The notes below the pieces were generated by a model. The model saw only the letters and a program-made list of their open reading frames with translations. It ran no database searches and had not been told where the DNA came from. Source: SZUA-430 sp034440355 (GTDB lineage: Bacteria > Pseudomonadota > Alphaproteobacteria > Micropepsales > Micropepsaceae). Taken from it: a stretch of DNA of 64,000 nt. Below are positions 42,345 through 50,870 of the stretch, in pieces. The stretch lies in assembly GCA_034440355.1 (NCBI GenBank), contig JAWXBY010000166.1, positions 40,310 to 104,309 of the forward strand, given 5' to 3'. Made by a program: the position numbers and the translations under genes. Numbering within the stretch: position 1 is the stretch's first letter; each line of letters opens with the position of its first letter.

Positions 42345-43181
42345 TTACGGCGAATTCGCCGGAGGTGTCGCCGGACTGCCTCCACTGGCCAGCGTCCTTA
42401 ACGCGGAGGCGGCGACGTCCACGGGTTGGGCGAGCAACGTGTCGATGAAGGCTTTCATCAGTTTGCAGGTCTTCTCGGGATCGCCTTCGCCTGCGAGGAG
42501 TGTGTCCACTTCTTCCGGCCCGATGCCGATGATCTGGGTCGCGTGTGCGAAAGCGTTCGATGCGACTTGAGCAAACTCTTCGGCCGCCATGCGGGGCGCG
42601 TCCCGCAGGGCGTCGGCGGCGATCACGCGCATGGTCGTGTTGTCGTTACGCTGAACGAGTTCGGGGCTCAGGCTTGTGTCGAGGTCGCCCTTGAAGCGGC
42701 CCAGGGCGACGCCGGCGCAGGTCGAAAAATCCTGGCGTTCTTCCAGATAGCCCAGGATGTCGCGGGTCGTGGCGTAAAGTTCGTAGGTCAGTTCGTTGGA
42801 CAGGAACGCGATCTTGTCGGCGACGTAAGACGAGACGAGCGCTTTGGCGTTGGTGCGCACCTCTTCGGCCGACTTGCCGTCGGCGCGGTCGCGGATGATC
42901 GATGTTTCGATGCGCTCGTAGAGGGCGGGCTCGCGCTCTTTGATCGCCGTCATGTACGGCAGGACTTCGTCGACGGCGACCTGCCCCTCTCCGAAGGCCG
43001 CGCTCCAATCGGTGATGACGGCCGCGGCGCCAAGCGCACCTACGACAGCGCCTGCGACGGCGAACCAGTAAGCGGGATACGAGACGTGACGCCAGCGGTG
43101 CAGGGCGAACCACACGGCCAAGCCGGCTGCGCCGATGACGAGCGCGGCGGAAACGATGATGATGACGGCTGCAAACTCCAT
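42345..43181 (-). CDS. membrane protein of unknown function
   Basis: 278 residues. Two N-terminal membrane helices (FAAVIIIVSAALVIGAAGLAVWFAL and YPAYWFAVAGAVVGALGAAAVI) are followed by a mainly helical soluble part of about 200 residues with a Cys in DFSTCAGVAL and another in PEKTCKLMKAF. The end is Ala/Pro-rich. I do not recognise a family. It lies just upstream of the quorum-sensing cluster on the same strand, 61 bases before luxR copy A, so it may be co-transcribed, but no link is visible. Confidence 0.65.
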   Translation of the reverse strand: MEFAAVIIIVSAALVIGAAGLAVWFALHRWRHVSYPAYWFAVAGAVVGALGAAAVITDWSAAFGEGQVAVDEVLPYMTAIKEREPALYERIETSIIRDRADGKSAEEVRTNAKALVSSYVADKIAFLSNELTYELYATTRDILGYLEERQDFSTCAGVALGRFKGDLDTSLSPELVQRNDNTTMRVIAADALRDAPRMAAEEFAQVASNAFAHATQIIGIGPEEVDTLLAGEGDPEKTCKLMKAFIDTLLAQPVDVAASALRTLASGGSPATPPANSP

Positions 43182-43305
43182 GGGCCCACTATATTCGGAC
43201 GATATGACAGCCAATAGCGGCCTTTTCCCGCAGGACGGGCCGCTAATCGGCGGTCAATGTATGCGCCTTAAACTTCGGTAACTTCGGTAATGCGGCCCCG
43301 CTCCC

Positions 43306-44094
43306 ATGCGTTCCAAGAAAATCGCCAAGCCCAAGCCTGAACCCACGGATTTCGCGACGCTGCCCAGCTATCGCCTGCCGGCGCTCGACTCCGAGTTTCT
43401 GCTTGGCGATTCGATGCGCGGCGTGCGGTTCATGCTGGAGTATGCCAAGGCCGAAGAGCGGCTGCGGGAGGCCGGGGTCCGCTCGACGATCGTCGTATTC
43501 GGCTCGGCGCGGACGCGACCGAAGAGCCGGTGGTACGCGGAGGCTCGCGAATTGGGACGCATCGTGTCCCTGCGTGGCGGCGCGTTGCAGACCGACGGCG
43601 TCGTGCGCGACAACGTGATCGCAACCGGCGGTGGGCCAGGGACCATGGAAGCCGCGAACCGCGGGGCCTCGGATGTCGGCGCGCCTTCGATCGGATTCAA
43701 CATCAGCCTGCCGCATGAGCAGCGGCCCAATCCGTATTCGACGCCGGCGCTGACGTTTCGGTTTCACTACTTCGCCATGCGCAAGATGCATCTGGCGATG
43801 CGGGCGAACGGGCTTGTCGTCTTTCCCGGCGGGTTCGGCACGCTCGACGAGTTGTTCGAGCTTCTGACGTTGCGCCAGACGGGCAAGGTGAGCGGCTTGC
43901 CGGTGGTTCTGTTCGATCGGGCCTATTGGACCAGCGTGATCAATTTCGATGCGCTCGTGAAGGCGGACATGATCGAACCGGCGGACCTGAAGCTCTTCAG
44001 CTTTGCCGAAAACGCGGAAGAAGTTTGGCAGGCGCTGGTCGCGCACGGCGTCAAGGCGACGGCGGTGAAAGCGGCCAAGCCGCGCGAGGCTTAG
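43306..44094 (+). CDS. LOG family protein (lysine decarboxylase-like fold)
   Basis: 262 residues. GGGPGTMEAANRGASDVG and FPGGFGTLDELFELLTLRQ are the two LOG signatures, including the P-G-G-x-G-T-x-x-E active-site motif. Enzymes of this group release cytokinin bases or other nucleobases from 5'-monophosphates as phosphoribohydrolases; the true substrate of this longer form with an N-terminal extension is not known. VVFGSARTRP holds the first nucleotide-binding turn. The stop overlaps the stop of the convergent small gene at 44091. Confidence 0.9.
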   Translation: MRSKKIAKPKPEPTDFATLPSYRLPALDSEFLLGDSMRGVRFMLEYAKAEERLREAGVRSTIVVFGSARTRPKSRWYAEARELGRIVSLRGGALQTDGVVRDNVIATGGGPGTMEAANRGASDVGAPSIGFNISLPHEQRPNPYSTPALTFRFHYFAMRKMHLAMRANGLVVFPGGFGTLDELFELLTLRQTGKVSGLPVVLFDRAYWTSVINFDALVKADMIEPADLKLFSFAENAEEVWQALVAHGVKATAVKAAKPREA

Positions 44095-44534
44095 CCGCGC
44101 GGCGTGCAGACCGGATCGATCGCGCCTTCCGGCAGCGTGCAATCGATGTCGCCGGGAGCGAGCTTGCCTTCGCTCAGGTCGCGGTCGAGAACCAGGCGGC
44201 GGCCGCCTTGCGCGCTGTCACGCAGCATCTTCTCGATCTGTTGCGCGTTGGGCATCGGCGTTTCGGCCTTGGCGCCGAAGAAGAACCACGAGCGGCGCGG
44301 CTTGTCCGGCGCAGTGCCCCAGAGGTTCTGCATCAGCGTCGAGCGCTTCGGCGGGGCCGCGCGGTCGAGTTTGGCGAGCAGCGTGCCGGCTTGCGTCAAC
44401 GCGCCGGACATTTGCGCCTTGTGGTTATAAAGGCCGGACGACGGACCCTCCGCACGGGCCATCTTCGCGGTGTCCATGATCTGGTGCACGACGTCGGCGA
44501 CCGGCTGGCGGGTGTTCTTGGATTTCGATTTCAT
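44091..44534 (-). CDS. protein of unknown function, partner gene of the Ntn-like protein
   Basis: 147 residues with a basic N-terminus (KSKSKNTRQPV), an amphipathic first helix (ADVVHQIMDTAKMAR), and a second half with DRDLSEGKLAPGDIDCTLPEG. Two Cys occur near the C-terminus. No family recognised and no signal peptide. It begins 13 bases after the stop of the 435-residue Ntn-hydrolase-like protein, so the two form a transcription unit. A role as substrate, adaptor or inhibitor of that protein is conceivable but unsupported. Confidence 0.6.
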   Translation of the reverse strand: MKSKSKNTRQPVADVVHQIMDTAKMARAEGPSSGLYNHKAQMSGALTQAGTLLAKLDRAAPPKRSTLMQNLWGTAPDKPRRSWFFFGAKAETPMPNAQQIEKMLRDSAQGGRRLVLDRDLSEGKLAPGDIDCTLPEGAIDPVCTPRG

Positions 44535-44547
44535 CGCGGGACCTCGT

Positions 44548-45855
44548 TCAACTCTTGATCGGGCCGAGACGCACGATCTGACCCTTCTTCATGTAGACGG
44601 TCAGGATCGGCTCGGCCACCGTTTGGCTGCCTGTCAGTTCATGCTCGATCACCGATAGACGGACGAGTTTGCCGGCGTAGTCGGCGAGGAGTTCGGGCGC
44701 GGCCGAACTCACCACCTCGGCGACGCGCATTTCCATCGCGTTGCGGGCGATGTCGTCGCCGGCCATGATGATGGCGCGGGCGACGGCCAACGGCGCTTGG
44801 TCGAATGTTTGCAGCACGGTCTTGGCGAGGTTCGCGTCTTTCTTCGCGATCTCGCCGCCGACGGCGTTGAGCAGCGCGCCGATGCCTTGACGCATCAATT
44901 GGAACATCACGTAGCGATAGCCGGGCTGAGCGCCGCGCAGCAGGGCGTCGATCAGGTCGGCTTGCGCGAAAGAGCGGATGATCGCGGGTTCGCGCTGGGT
45001 CGGGGCGCCGCCCTCGACGAGCTGATGTTTGACGATGCCGCCGAAGGCGCTGCCCACGCGGATCTCGAGATACATCGGGCGGACGTCGCCGCTGGAGAAG
45101 CCGGCGAAGACGATGCCGGTCTTCGGAACGCCTGGGGCCATCCAATCGGTGACGCAGGATTCGATGGCGATTTGAGCGAGCGACGCCTTGGTCTCGCCGT
45201 TGATCACACCTTCGCCGAACATCGACTTCAGCATGCCGCTGAGCAGGCGATCGAGATATTGATCTAGGAGCGCGACGAGGCGTGACGAGCTTTCGCCCAC
45301 GATAGGGCGGCGCGTCGGCGTTTCGCCGTGCGGCAGAAACAGGTTCTGGAAATAATCGCCGGAGAACTGCGTTTCGAAGCGCAGCATGTCGAGCGCGCGC
45401 TTCAGGCCCTCGGGCTTGCGGCCGTCTTCGGCGCCGGAGAGTTCGGCGCATTGGTAGAAGCGTTGGACGAGGGCTGCGATGTAGATCGCAAAGGACAGGC
45501 GTTCCTGGCCCTCTTCCAGCGGCAACATCTGTTGCGCTTTCTGGTCCATGCCGGACGTCCAGCGCGAGAGGAATTGGACGAGCGATTGGGTGACCTTGGG
45601 CACGGTGTTGCCGGCCTGGGGCACGCACGCTTTGAACGTCTCGAAAATCGAGGACCAGGGGTAGCGGTAGAATTCGGCGAGGTCGAAGATCATCGACGCG
45701 ACGGGCAGCGTCTGGTCGATGATGTAGATCTTGTCGGTGCCGGTTTGGTAGCGGACGCTGGCCGTGCCGTTTTGGTGATATTCGATTGCGGTCAAGGCGC
45801 TGTCTGCCGCGAGCGCAGCACCTTGCACGTTCAACAACATCACTTCCGACGTCAT
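44548..45855 (-). CDS. putative proteasome-type Ntn-hydrolase with large helical insertion
   Basis: 435 residues. If Met1 is removed, Thr1 is exposed and VQGAALAADSALT places Asp17 exactly as in proteasome beta subunits and HslV (Thr1, then G-x-x-L-A-A-D-S). TDKIYIID matches the Lys33 strand, eight residues later than usual (Lys41). Residues ~60-240 are mainly helical and look inserted. Residues ~246-310 (TGIVFAGFSSGDVRPMYLEI and AIIRSFAQADLIDALLRG) resemble the second sheet and the G-S-G helix of the fold, and the end (KLVRLSVIEHELTG...PILTVYMKKGQI) the last strands. An in-frame TAA sits directly before the ATG, so the start is fixed. I infer the fold; activity is unproven. Confidence 0.55.
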   Translation of the reverse strand: MTSEVMLLNVQGAALAADSALTAIEYHQNGTASVRYQTGTDKIYIIDQTLPVASMIFDLAEFYRYPWSSIFETFKACVPQAGNTVPKVTQSLVQFLSRWTSGMDQKAQQMLPLEEGQERLSFAIYIAALVQRFYQCAELSGAEDGRKPEGLKRALDMLRFETQFSGDYFQNLFLPHGETPTRRPIVGESSSRLVALLDQYLDRLLSGMLKSMFGEGVINGETKASLAQIAIESCVTDWMAPGVPKTGIVFAGFSSGDVRPMYLEIRVGSAFGGIVKHQLVEGGAPTQREPAIIRSFAQADLIDALLRGAQPGYRYVMFQLMRQGIGALLNAVGGEIAKKDANLAKTVLQTFDQAPLAVARAIIMAGDDIARNAMEMRVAEVVSSAAPELLADYAGKLVRLSVIEHELTGSQTVAEPILTVYMKKGQIVRLGPIKS

Positions 45856-46060
45856 TTAGGACCCCACATCGCGCACGCGCGCGACCCCACGCTCACGCCC
45901 AGCCCCACCCGGACGATCACAGCCAACATTCAGACAACAATGGGGGCAAAGAGCAATGGCAGGCCGTCCGCGCGAGGGTCGCAGTTCGCCGACGTTACCC
46001 GTCGGTCACGCCCGGAATCCGAGCAACTTGTGGTGAACAAAACGGAACGGTGGCGGATTC

Positions 46061-46945
46061 TCAGGGGTTGAGATCGATGACGGGCTGCGTGTCGCGCTCC
46101 GACACCAGCGCCACGAGAAGGTTGCTGACCAGACGCGCCTTGGCGTTGTCGTCGAGTTTCAGGCGCCCTTCGCTCTCCAGCTGCACCACGGCGGAGTCGG
46201 CCATGCGTACGGCGTTTTCGGTGATGATACGGCGGGCGCTCACCACCGCTTCGGCCTGCTGACGGCGCAGCATGGCTGAGGCGATTTCGGGCGCGTAGGC
46301 GAGATGCGAGAGGCGGGTTTCGGTGACTTCAATACCGGCTATGTCGAGGCGGTGCTGGAGTTCGGCCTGAAGGTCGGCCGAGAGTTTGTCGGGCGAGCCG
46401 CGCAAGGACTCGGTGCCTTCGTCGGCGTCGTAGGGATATCGGTTGGCGAGGACGCGGATCGCCGTCTCGCTCTGCACGGCCACGAAGTCGCGGTAGTTGT
46501 CGACGTTGAGCGCGGCGCGCGCGGAATCCTTGACGTGCCAGACGATGACGGCGGCGATTTCAATCGGGTTGCCGCGGGCGTCGTTCACTTTCAGCGTCTT
46601 GGTGTTGAGGCTGATGACTTTGCGCGAGACGACTTCGCGGGTCGTGAAGGGCAGAACCCAATAGAAGCCTGCGCGTTTCAGCGTGCCGACATATTGGCCG
46701 AAGAAGAGGATGACGCGGGCTTCGTTCGGGTTGTTGATGACGAAGCTGGGCACGATGAAGAGAAAGAGCGCGATGGCGGTGATGATCCAGCCCGGCGACA
46801 AATCGTCGAGATTAAAGGGTCCGAGAGCCGCCGTGATCTGGTCGAACGTCGCCGTGACGAACAGCGCGCCTATGATCAACAGCGCGATCAGGACGAAACC
46901 GTTGATCGCGATGGTTCCGGTTTCTTTGATGCTCTTCACGCGCAC
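46061..46945 (-). CDS. SPFH/prohibitin-domain membrane protein
   Basis: 294 residues. Two N-terminal membrane helices (ININGFVLIALLIIGALFV-like segment and WIITAIALFLFIVPSFVI) precede NPNEARVILFFGQYVGTLKRAGFYWVLPFTTREVVSRKV, the SPFH core. AIRVLANRYPYDADEGTESLRGSPDKL and LDIAGIEVTETRLSHLAYAPEIASAMLRRQQAEAVVSAR form the domain end and the coiled-coil helix with the RRQQAEA motif. SPFH proteins scaffold membrane microdomains and control proteases such as FtsH. The Ntn-hydrolase-like gene lies 205 bases downstream on the same strand, so a scaffold-protease link is possible but speculative. Confidence 0.9.
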   Translation of the reverse strand: MRVKSIKETGTIAINGFVLIALLIIGALFVTATFDQITAALGPFNLDDLSPGWIITAIALFLFIVPSFVINNPNEARVILFFGQYVGTLKRAGFYWVLPFTTREVVSRKVISLNTKTLKVNDARGNPIEIAAVIVWHVKDSARAALNVDNYRDFVAVQSETAIRVLANRYPYDADEGTESLRGSPDKLSADLQAELQHRLDIAGIEVTETRLSHLAYAPEIASAMLRRQQAEAVVSARRIITENAVRMADSAVVQLESEGRLKLDDNAKARLVSNLLVALVSERDTQPVIDLNP

Positions 46946-47017
46946 GCCCCCAAGGTTACGCGTGAAGCGCTACAGCAAAGACGATGCGTCCGGAACGAAC
47001 TTCGCGCGGGAGGCGAG

Positions 47018-47605
47018 TTAGGGCAGGAGTTTTTCTTCCACGAAATCCAGGCGGTCTTGGCCGAAGAACATGTCGCCGTCGACGAAGAAGGTCGGCGCGC
47101 CGAAGACGCCGCGGGCGACGGCGTTTTCCGTGTTGGCTTTCAGCTTTTCCTTCACGTCGGGGCGTTCGATGAGAGCGACGAAGTCGCCGGGCTCGATGCC
47201 GATGTCGTTGAGGACATGCGCGACTTCGGCTTGGTCGTTCAGATTGCGCGGGTGGGCCCACATCGCGTCGAACATCGCGTTCACATAAATGTCGAATTGG
47301 TCCGTCGTCTGATACGCGACCGCACCGCGCATGAGCGGCAGCGTGTTCACCGGGAAATGCGTGTTGAAGTTCAGAACGACCCCATAGCGCTTCGCGAAGC
47401 GCGCGAGGTCGTTGTTCATGTACCGCGCCTTCAGGGGAACCGTCACCGGCGATGCGTTGCCTGTCGCCTTGAACACGGCGCCGAGCAGGATCGGCGTCCA
47501 GATGATGCGCGCGCCGTGACGCGATGCGATCTTGGGCAGCTGCTTGTAGGCGAGGTACGAGGTCGGGCTTCCGAAATCGAAGAGGAACTCGACAGCTTTC
47601 GTCAT
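47018..47605 (-). CDS. 2-hydroxychromene-2-carboxylate isomerase family (DsbA/kappa-GST fold)
   Basis: 195 residues. EFLFDFGSPTSYLAYKQLPKIA has the active-site Ser of HCCA isomerase (S-P-T-S-Y replacing the Cys of DsbA). IIWTPILLGAVFKATGNASP is the conserved second unit and GVFGAPTFFVDGDMFFGQDRLDFVE the last. The family uses glutathione to isomerise 2-hydroxychromene-2-carboxylate in naphthalene breakdown, but many members act on other compounds. No aromatic dioxygenase or ring-cleavage gene is seen nearby. It precedes the SPFH gene on the same strand by 72 bases. Confidence 0.9.
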   Translation of the reverse strand: MTKAVEFLFDFGSPTSYLAYKQLPKIASRHGARIIWTPILLGAVFKATGNASPVTVPLKARYMNNDLARFAKRYGVVLNFNTHFPVNTLPLMRGAVAYQTTDQFDIYVNAMFDAMWAHPRNLNDQAEVAHVLNDIGIEPGDFVALIERPDVKEKLKANTENAVARGVFGAPTFFVDGDMFFGQDRLDFVEEKLLP

Positions 47606-47633
47606 CTGGGGCGGTGTCCTTGATTCTGATCCG

Positions 47634-48371
47634 CTACCACTTCTCGATCCAGGGCCTCAGGTCAAGCTCATGCGTCCAGGTATCGCGCGGCTGGCGGTGC
47701 AGCATCCAGTACATGTCGGCGATGTGTTCCGGCGACAGGATGCCGTCTTCGGCCTTCTTCGCGTACATAGCCGGGAAGGAGTCGCGGATGAAGGCGGTGT
47801 CGATCGCGCCATCGATGATCGTGTGGGCAACGTGGATGCCCTTTGGCCCCAGTTCCCGCGCCATGCTTTGCGCAAGCGCGCGCAGCGCATGTTTGGCGCC
47901 GGCGAAGGCGGAGAAGCCGGCGGAACCGCGGACGCTGGCCGTCGCGCCGGTGAAGATGATCGTGCCCCTGCCCCGCTTCGTCATGCAGCGTGCGGCTTCG
48001 CGGCCCATCAGGAAGCCGGCGAAGGCGGCCATCTCCCAGACCTTGGTGTAGACGCGCGCGGTCGTTTCGACGATCGGGAAGTTGACGTTGGCGCCGATAT
48101 TGAAGACGGCGACGTCGACCTCGCCGATGTCACGTTCGATTTCGTCGAAGAGCGCGATCATCGCCTCTTCCTTGCGGGCATCGGAGCCGAAGGCGTGAGC
48201 TTTGCCGCCGGCGGTTTCGATTTCGGCGACGAGGTCCTTGAGCTTTTCCTTTTCGCGGCGTGTGACGCAGGCGGCGTAGCCTTCGCGGGCGAAGCGGCGG
48301 GCGATCGCGCCGCCCGTGGCGTCGCCGGCGCCGATCACGAGAGCGACGGGCGGTCTGGCTGCGTTCGGCAT
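47634..48371 (-). CDS. SDR-family protein with Phe in place of the catalytic Tyr
   Basis: 245 residues. PVALVIGAGDATGGAIARRFAREGY is the Rossmann start (G-x-x-x-A-T-G variant), and VAVFNIGANVNFPI replaces the usual NNAG. The catalytic segment reads GATASVRGSAGFSAFAGAKHALRALAQSM: the Ser and Lys positions are present, but the Tyr of Y-x-x-x-K is Phe. The terminal WTHELDLRPWIEKW is common to this subgroup. The protein may act without the Tyr or be a non-catalytic relative. It lies 28 bases upstream of the HCCA-isomerase gene, on the same strand. Confidence 0.8.
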   Translation of the reverse strand: MPNAARPPVALVIGAGDATGGAIARRFAREGYAACVTRREKEKLKDLVAEIETAGGKAHAFGSDARKEEAMIALFDEIERDIGEVDVAVFNIGANVNFPIVETTARVYTKVWEMAAFAGFLMGREAARCMTKRGRGTIIFTGATASVRGSAGFSAFAGAKHALRALAQSMARELGPKGIHVAHTIIDGAIDTAFIRDSFPAMYAKKAEDGILSPEHIADMYWMLHRQPRDTWTHELDLRPWIEKW

Positions 48372-48402
48372 GGCGGCTCCTTCGCGGGTGCGAGGCGCCA
48401 GT

Positions 48403-49971
48403 TTAGCCTTCCGCTTCGACGAAGCTCAACGCCTGATGCGCACTGCGCAGTGCGTGGTGATATTTGATCGGCGAATGCAGGTAGCGGTTCGCCGCGGCAA
48501 GCATCGCGCGCGAGAGCGTGCCCTCGCCCACCCACGCGACCTCTTCGGCGACGGCGCTCAGCGTTTTCACGTGGTGACACGGATAAATCGGTTCGCGGAT
48601 GCCGTGGTCGTAGAGCGCGTCCTGCTCGCGCGCGAAGAACGTTGTCGCATCGGCGACGGCCCATGATGTGTCGGGCTCGTCCGACGTGAACGGTGTGTTG
48701 CGGCCGAGGAAGCAGGCCATCTGTAGCAGCGCTTGCGGCCAGAGCGACGGATCCTCGCTGCAGAGTTCGCGGGCGGCGTGTCCGAAGGTGAGCGCGTGGG
48801 TGAAGTCGAGCCAGCGCACATTATGTGAGACGGGCTTATCGGTGTGGTGGTCCACCGACATGTCGAAGCGCAGCATGGCGATGGCGCTCGCTTCGAGCAT
48901 GAGTTTGTATTTCGCTTCGTCGTCGCCGGGGAGTGTCAGCGCGCGTTCGAGCGTTTGGTTCACCGACAGGCCCAGGAGATCGTCAGGCTTTGCCTCTCGC
49001 GCCGGCGTGGGCCAACGGGCGAGCGCTTTCGGATAGTGACGGAATTCGGGGATGCGATCTTCGCGTGTCGCGTAGACGATCGAGCGCGTCAGCGCTCTCA
49101 GGACGGGTGCAGCGACGGACCAGCCAAGTTTTGCGATCAGTTCGAAGGCCTTACGCGTGTAAATCGCGGAGTGGCCGAAGTCTTGATAATGCGCCAGCGC
49201 GGCGCGGGCGAGTGAGGCTTTGATCGCGGGCGCGAGTTGCGGGCCGTGTGCGATCGCGTCGTTCAGCATTGCCACCGCCGCGTGTTCGTCTTCTGCTTCG
49301 ATCGCAGCGGTGAAAGCTTCGCCGTTCCATGGCGTTGTTTCGTCCGTGTACGGGAATGCGGGCTGGCGCAGGGTGTCCCAAGCGATGTGAGCGATAGGCT
49401 CGACCAGGGCAGTCAGGCGCTGCTGTTCGTTCTTCGCCGTGTTGTGGAGGGCGAGCCAGTCCGGCGCGGCGGCGAAGGCGTGCGTCATGCCGAACTCGAA
49501 GTGCGCGGCGCGGGCGTGGATCATGTGGCGCAGAGGCGCTAACGGGTCGCCGCCTGCTTTGATGAATCGGGCGACTTCGCGCGCCATGCGGTCGTAGTCG
49601 TTGTCGTCTGCAGCTTCCAGGAGATTAGCGAGGGCGCGGGTTTGGCGTTCGGCGGCGGGGGCGTCGGCGATGTCGATGAAGATGCGGCCGTCGCGTTCTT
49701 CGACCGGATAGCGGCGCAGACGGTCGCCGCCGACCAAGGTCTCGCCGCTTTCGAGATTGAATTTCCAGTTGTGCCAGTTGCAGGTCAGCGTGCAGGCGGC
49801 GCCCAACGTTCCTTCGCTGAGCGGGTAGCCTTCGTGCGGGCAGCGGTTGTTGCAGGCGAAGAGTTTGTCGCCGTCGGCGATCAGAAGTATCTGCTTTGCG
49901 CCTGCCTTGAGGACGCGCCGGCCCTTGGCCGCCAGGTCGGAGCGTGTGCCTGCGTCGATCCAATCGGCCAT
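48403..49971 (-). CDS. Rieske [2Fe-2S] domain protein with long helical C-terminus
   Basis: 522 residues. The N-terminal Rieske domain (about 100 residues) has FACNNRCPHEGYPLSEG and TCNWHNWKFNLESG, i.e. the C-x-H and C-x2-H cluster ligands. The remaining 400 residues are mostly helical with several His-rich spots (DMSVDHHTDKPVSHNVRW, YPCHHVKTL) and do not resemble the catalytic domain of ring-hydroxylating oxygenases. I do not know the family. It is divergent from the Cys-cluster regulator at 50057, with the GTATTTC inverted repeat between. The His-rich part might bind another metal. Confidence 0.8.
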   Translation of the reverse strand: MADWIDAGTRSDLAAKGRRVLKAGAKQILLIADGDKLFACNNRCPHEGYPLSEGTLGAACTLTCNWHNWKFNLESGETLVGGDRLRRYPVEERDGRIFIDIADAPAAERQTRALANLLEAADDNDYDRMAREVARFIKAGGDPLAPLRHMIHARAAHFEFGMTHAFAAAPDWLALHNTAKNEQQRLTALVEPIAHIAWDTLRQPAFPYTDETTPWNGEAFTAAIEAEDEHAAVAMLNDAIAHGPQLAPAIKASLARAALAHYQDFGHSAIYTRKAFELIAKLGWSVAAPVLRALTRSIVYATREDRIPEFRHYPKALARWPTPAREAKPDDLLGLSVNQTLERALTLPGDDEAKYKLMLEASAIAMLRFDMSVDHHTDKPVSHNVRWLDFTHALTFGHAARELCSEDPSLWPQALLQMACFLGRNTPFTSDEPDTSWAVADATTFFAREQDALYDHGIREPIYPCHHVKTLSAVAEEVAWVGEGTLSRAMLAAANRYLHSPIKYHHALRSAHQALSFVEAEG

Positions 49972-50023
49972 GGTGCGCCTTTTTCGAAAGTCATCGCTTT
50001 ACTAATTTCTAATACCGCGCCTT

Positions 50024-50054
50024 GTATTTCGCAAGCTCCGGCTTTAGGAAATAC
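50024..50054. promoter_or_regulatory. candidate operator in the Rieske/regulator divergent spacer
   Basis: GTATTTC at 50024-50030 and GAAATAC at 50048-50054 are a perfect 7-base inverted repeat with a 17-base spacer. It ends two bases before the regulator ATG and covers its AGGAAA ribosome-binding region. It could let the regulator control itself and the divergent Rieske gene. Confidence 0.4.
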
Positions 50055-50056
50055 AC

Positions 50057-50707
50057 ATGACCGACGTCACACAGCCGAGCGAAGCGAAGCGCGCGGTCCT
50101 CGATCTGCTGAAGCGGCGAGGCCCAAGCGAGGCGCAGGATATCGCGATTGTGCTGGGCGTCACCGCCATGGCGGTGCGCCAGCATCTCTATGCGCTTGAA
50201 GATGAGGGCCTGGTCGCCTTCGCAGCCGCACCTAAAGATGGCGGTCGTGGCAGGCCGTCGAAGCTCTGGCGGGCCGAGGCCGCGGCCGACGCCCTATTCG
50301 CCGACTCCCACGCCGATCTTTCGGTCGAGCTGATCGCCAACATCCGTCAGGTGTTCGGCGAGCGGGGTCTCGACAAGCTGATTGCAAAGCGAACGGAGCA
50401 GCAAATCGCGACCTATCGCGCCGCTCTCGCGTCGGCCAGCACGTTGAAAGAAAAGGTGAAACGGCTCGCGCGGCTGCGCAGCGACGCCGGCTATATGGCG
50501 GAGGCGGTTTCCGACGGCGACGGCTTCCTGCTGATCGAGAACCACTGCCCGATCTGCCGCGCGGCCGCGGCTTGCACGGGCTTGTGCCGACAGGAGCTTG
50601 AGGTGTTTCGTGCGGCGCTGGGGCGTGGAATTGTGATCAAACGCACAGATCACATCCTGGCTGGCGCACGCCGCTGCGCGTACTCAATCCACTCAGAGAA
50701 GTTGTGA
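50057..50707 (+). CDS. winged-helix regulator with C-terminal Cys cluster (SufR-like)
   Basis: 216 residues. The N-terminal winged HTH is KRAVLDLLKRRGPSEAQDIAIVLGVTAMAVRQHLYALEDEGLV, of the DeoR/ArsR-like kind. After a helical dimerisation part, ENHCPICRAAAACTGLCRQELEVF has Cys in a C-x2-C-x5-C-x3-C array, with another Cys in GARRCAYSIH, the layout of the Fe-S sensor SufR and related proteins. The protein likely senses an Fe-S cluster or redox state. It is divergent from the Rieske gene, whose cluster it might monitor. Its operator may be the repeat at 50024. Confidence 0.85.
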   Translation: MTDVTQPSEAKRAVLDLLKRRGPSEAQDIAIVLGVTAMAVRQHLYALEDEGLVAFAAAPKDGGRGRPSKLWRAEAAADALFADSHADLSVELIANIRQVFGERGLDKLIAKRTEQQIATYRAALASASTLKEKVKRLARLRSDAGYMAEAVSDGDGFLLIENHCPICRAAAACTGLCRQELEVFRAALGRGIVIKRTDHILAGARRCAYSIHSEKL

Positions 50708-50870
50708 TTGGGCGCTGTAGCAGCGCTTGCGGGTACTGACGGTACCGGCAGATATCCGCTTTTCACAAAACCGTTCCCGCGCTATTTGTTGTGCTCTTGA
50801 GATCATCCCTCCGCGCGTGCGGAAGCGCTGATTAGAGGGTGTACAGACTGATTGAGGACTGGCGCGCACT

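Noticed and set aside
50712..50726. GCGCTG-TAG-CAGCGC hairpin after the Cys-cluster regulator, considered as a terminator.
   Set aside because: The stem is only six base pairs and no T-run follows, so it is too weak to call.
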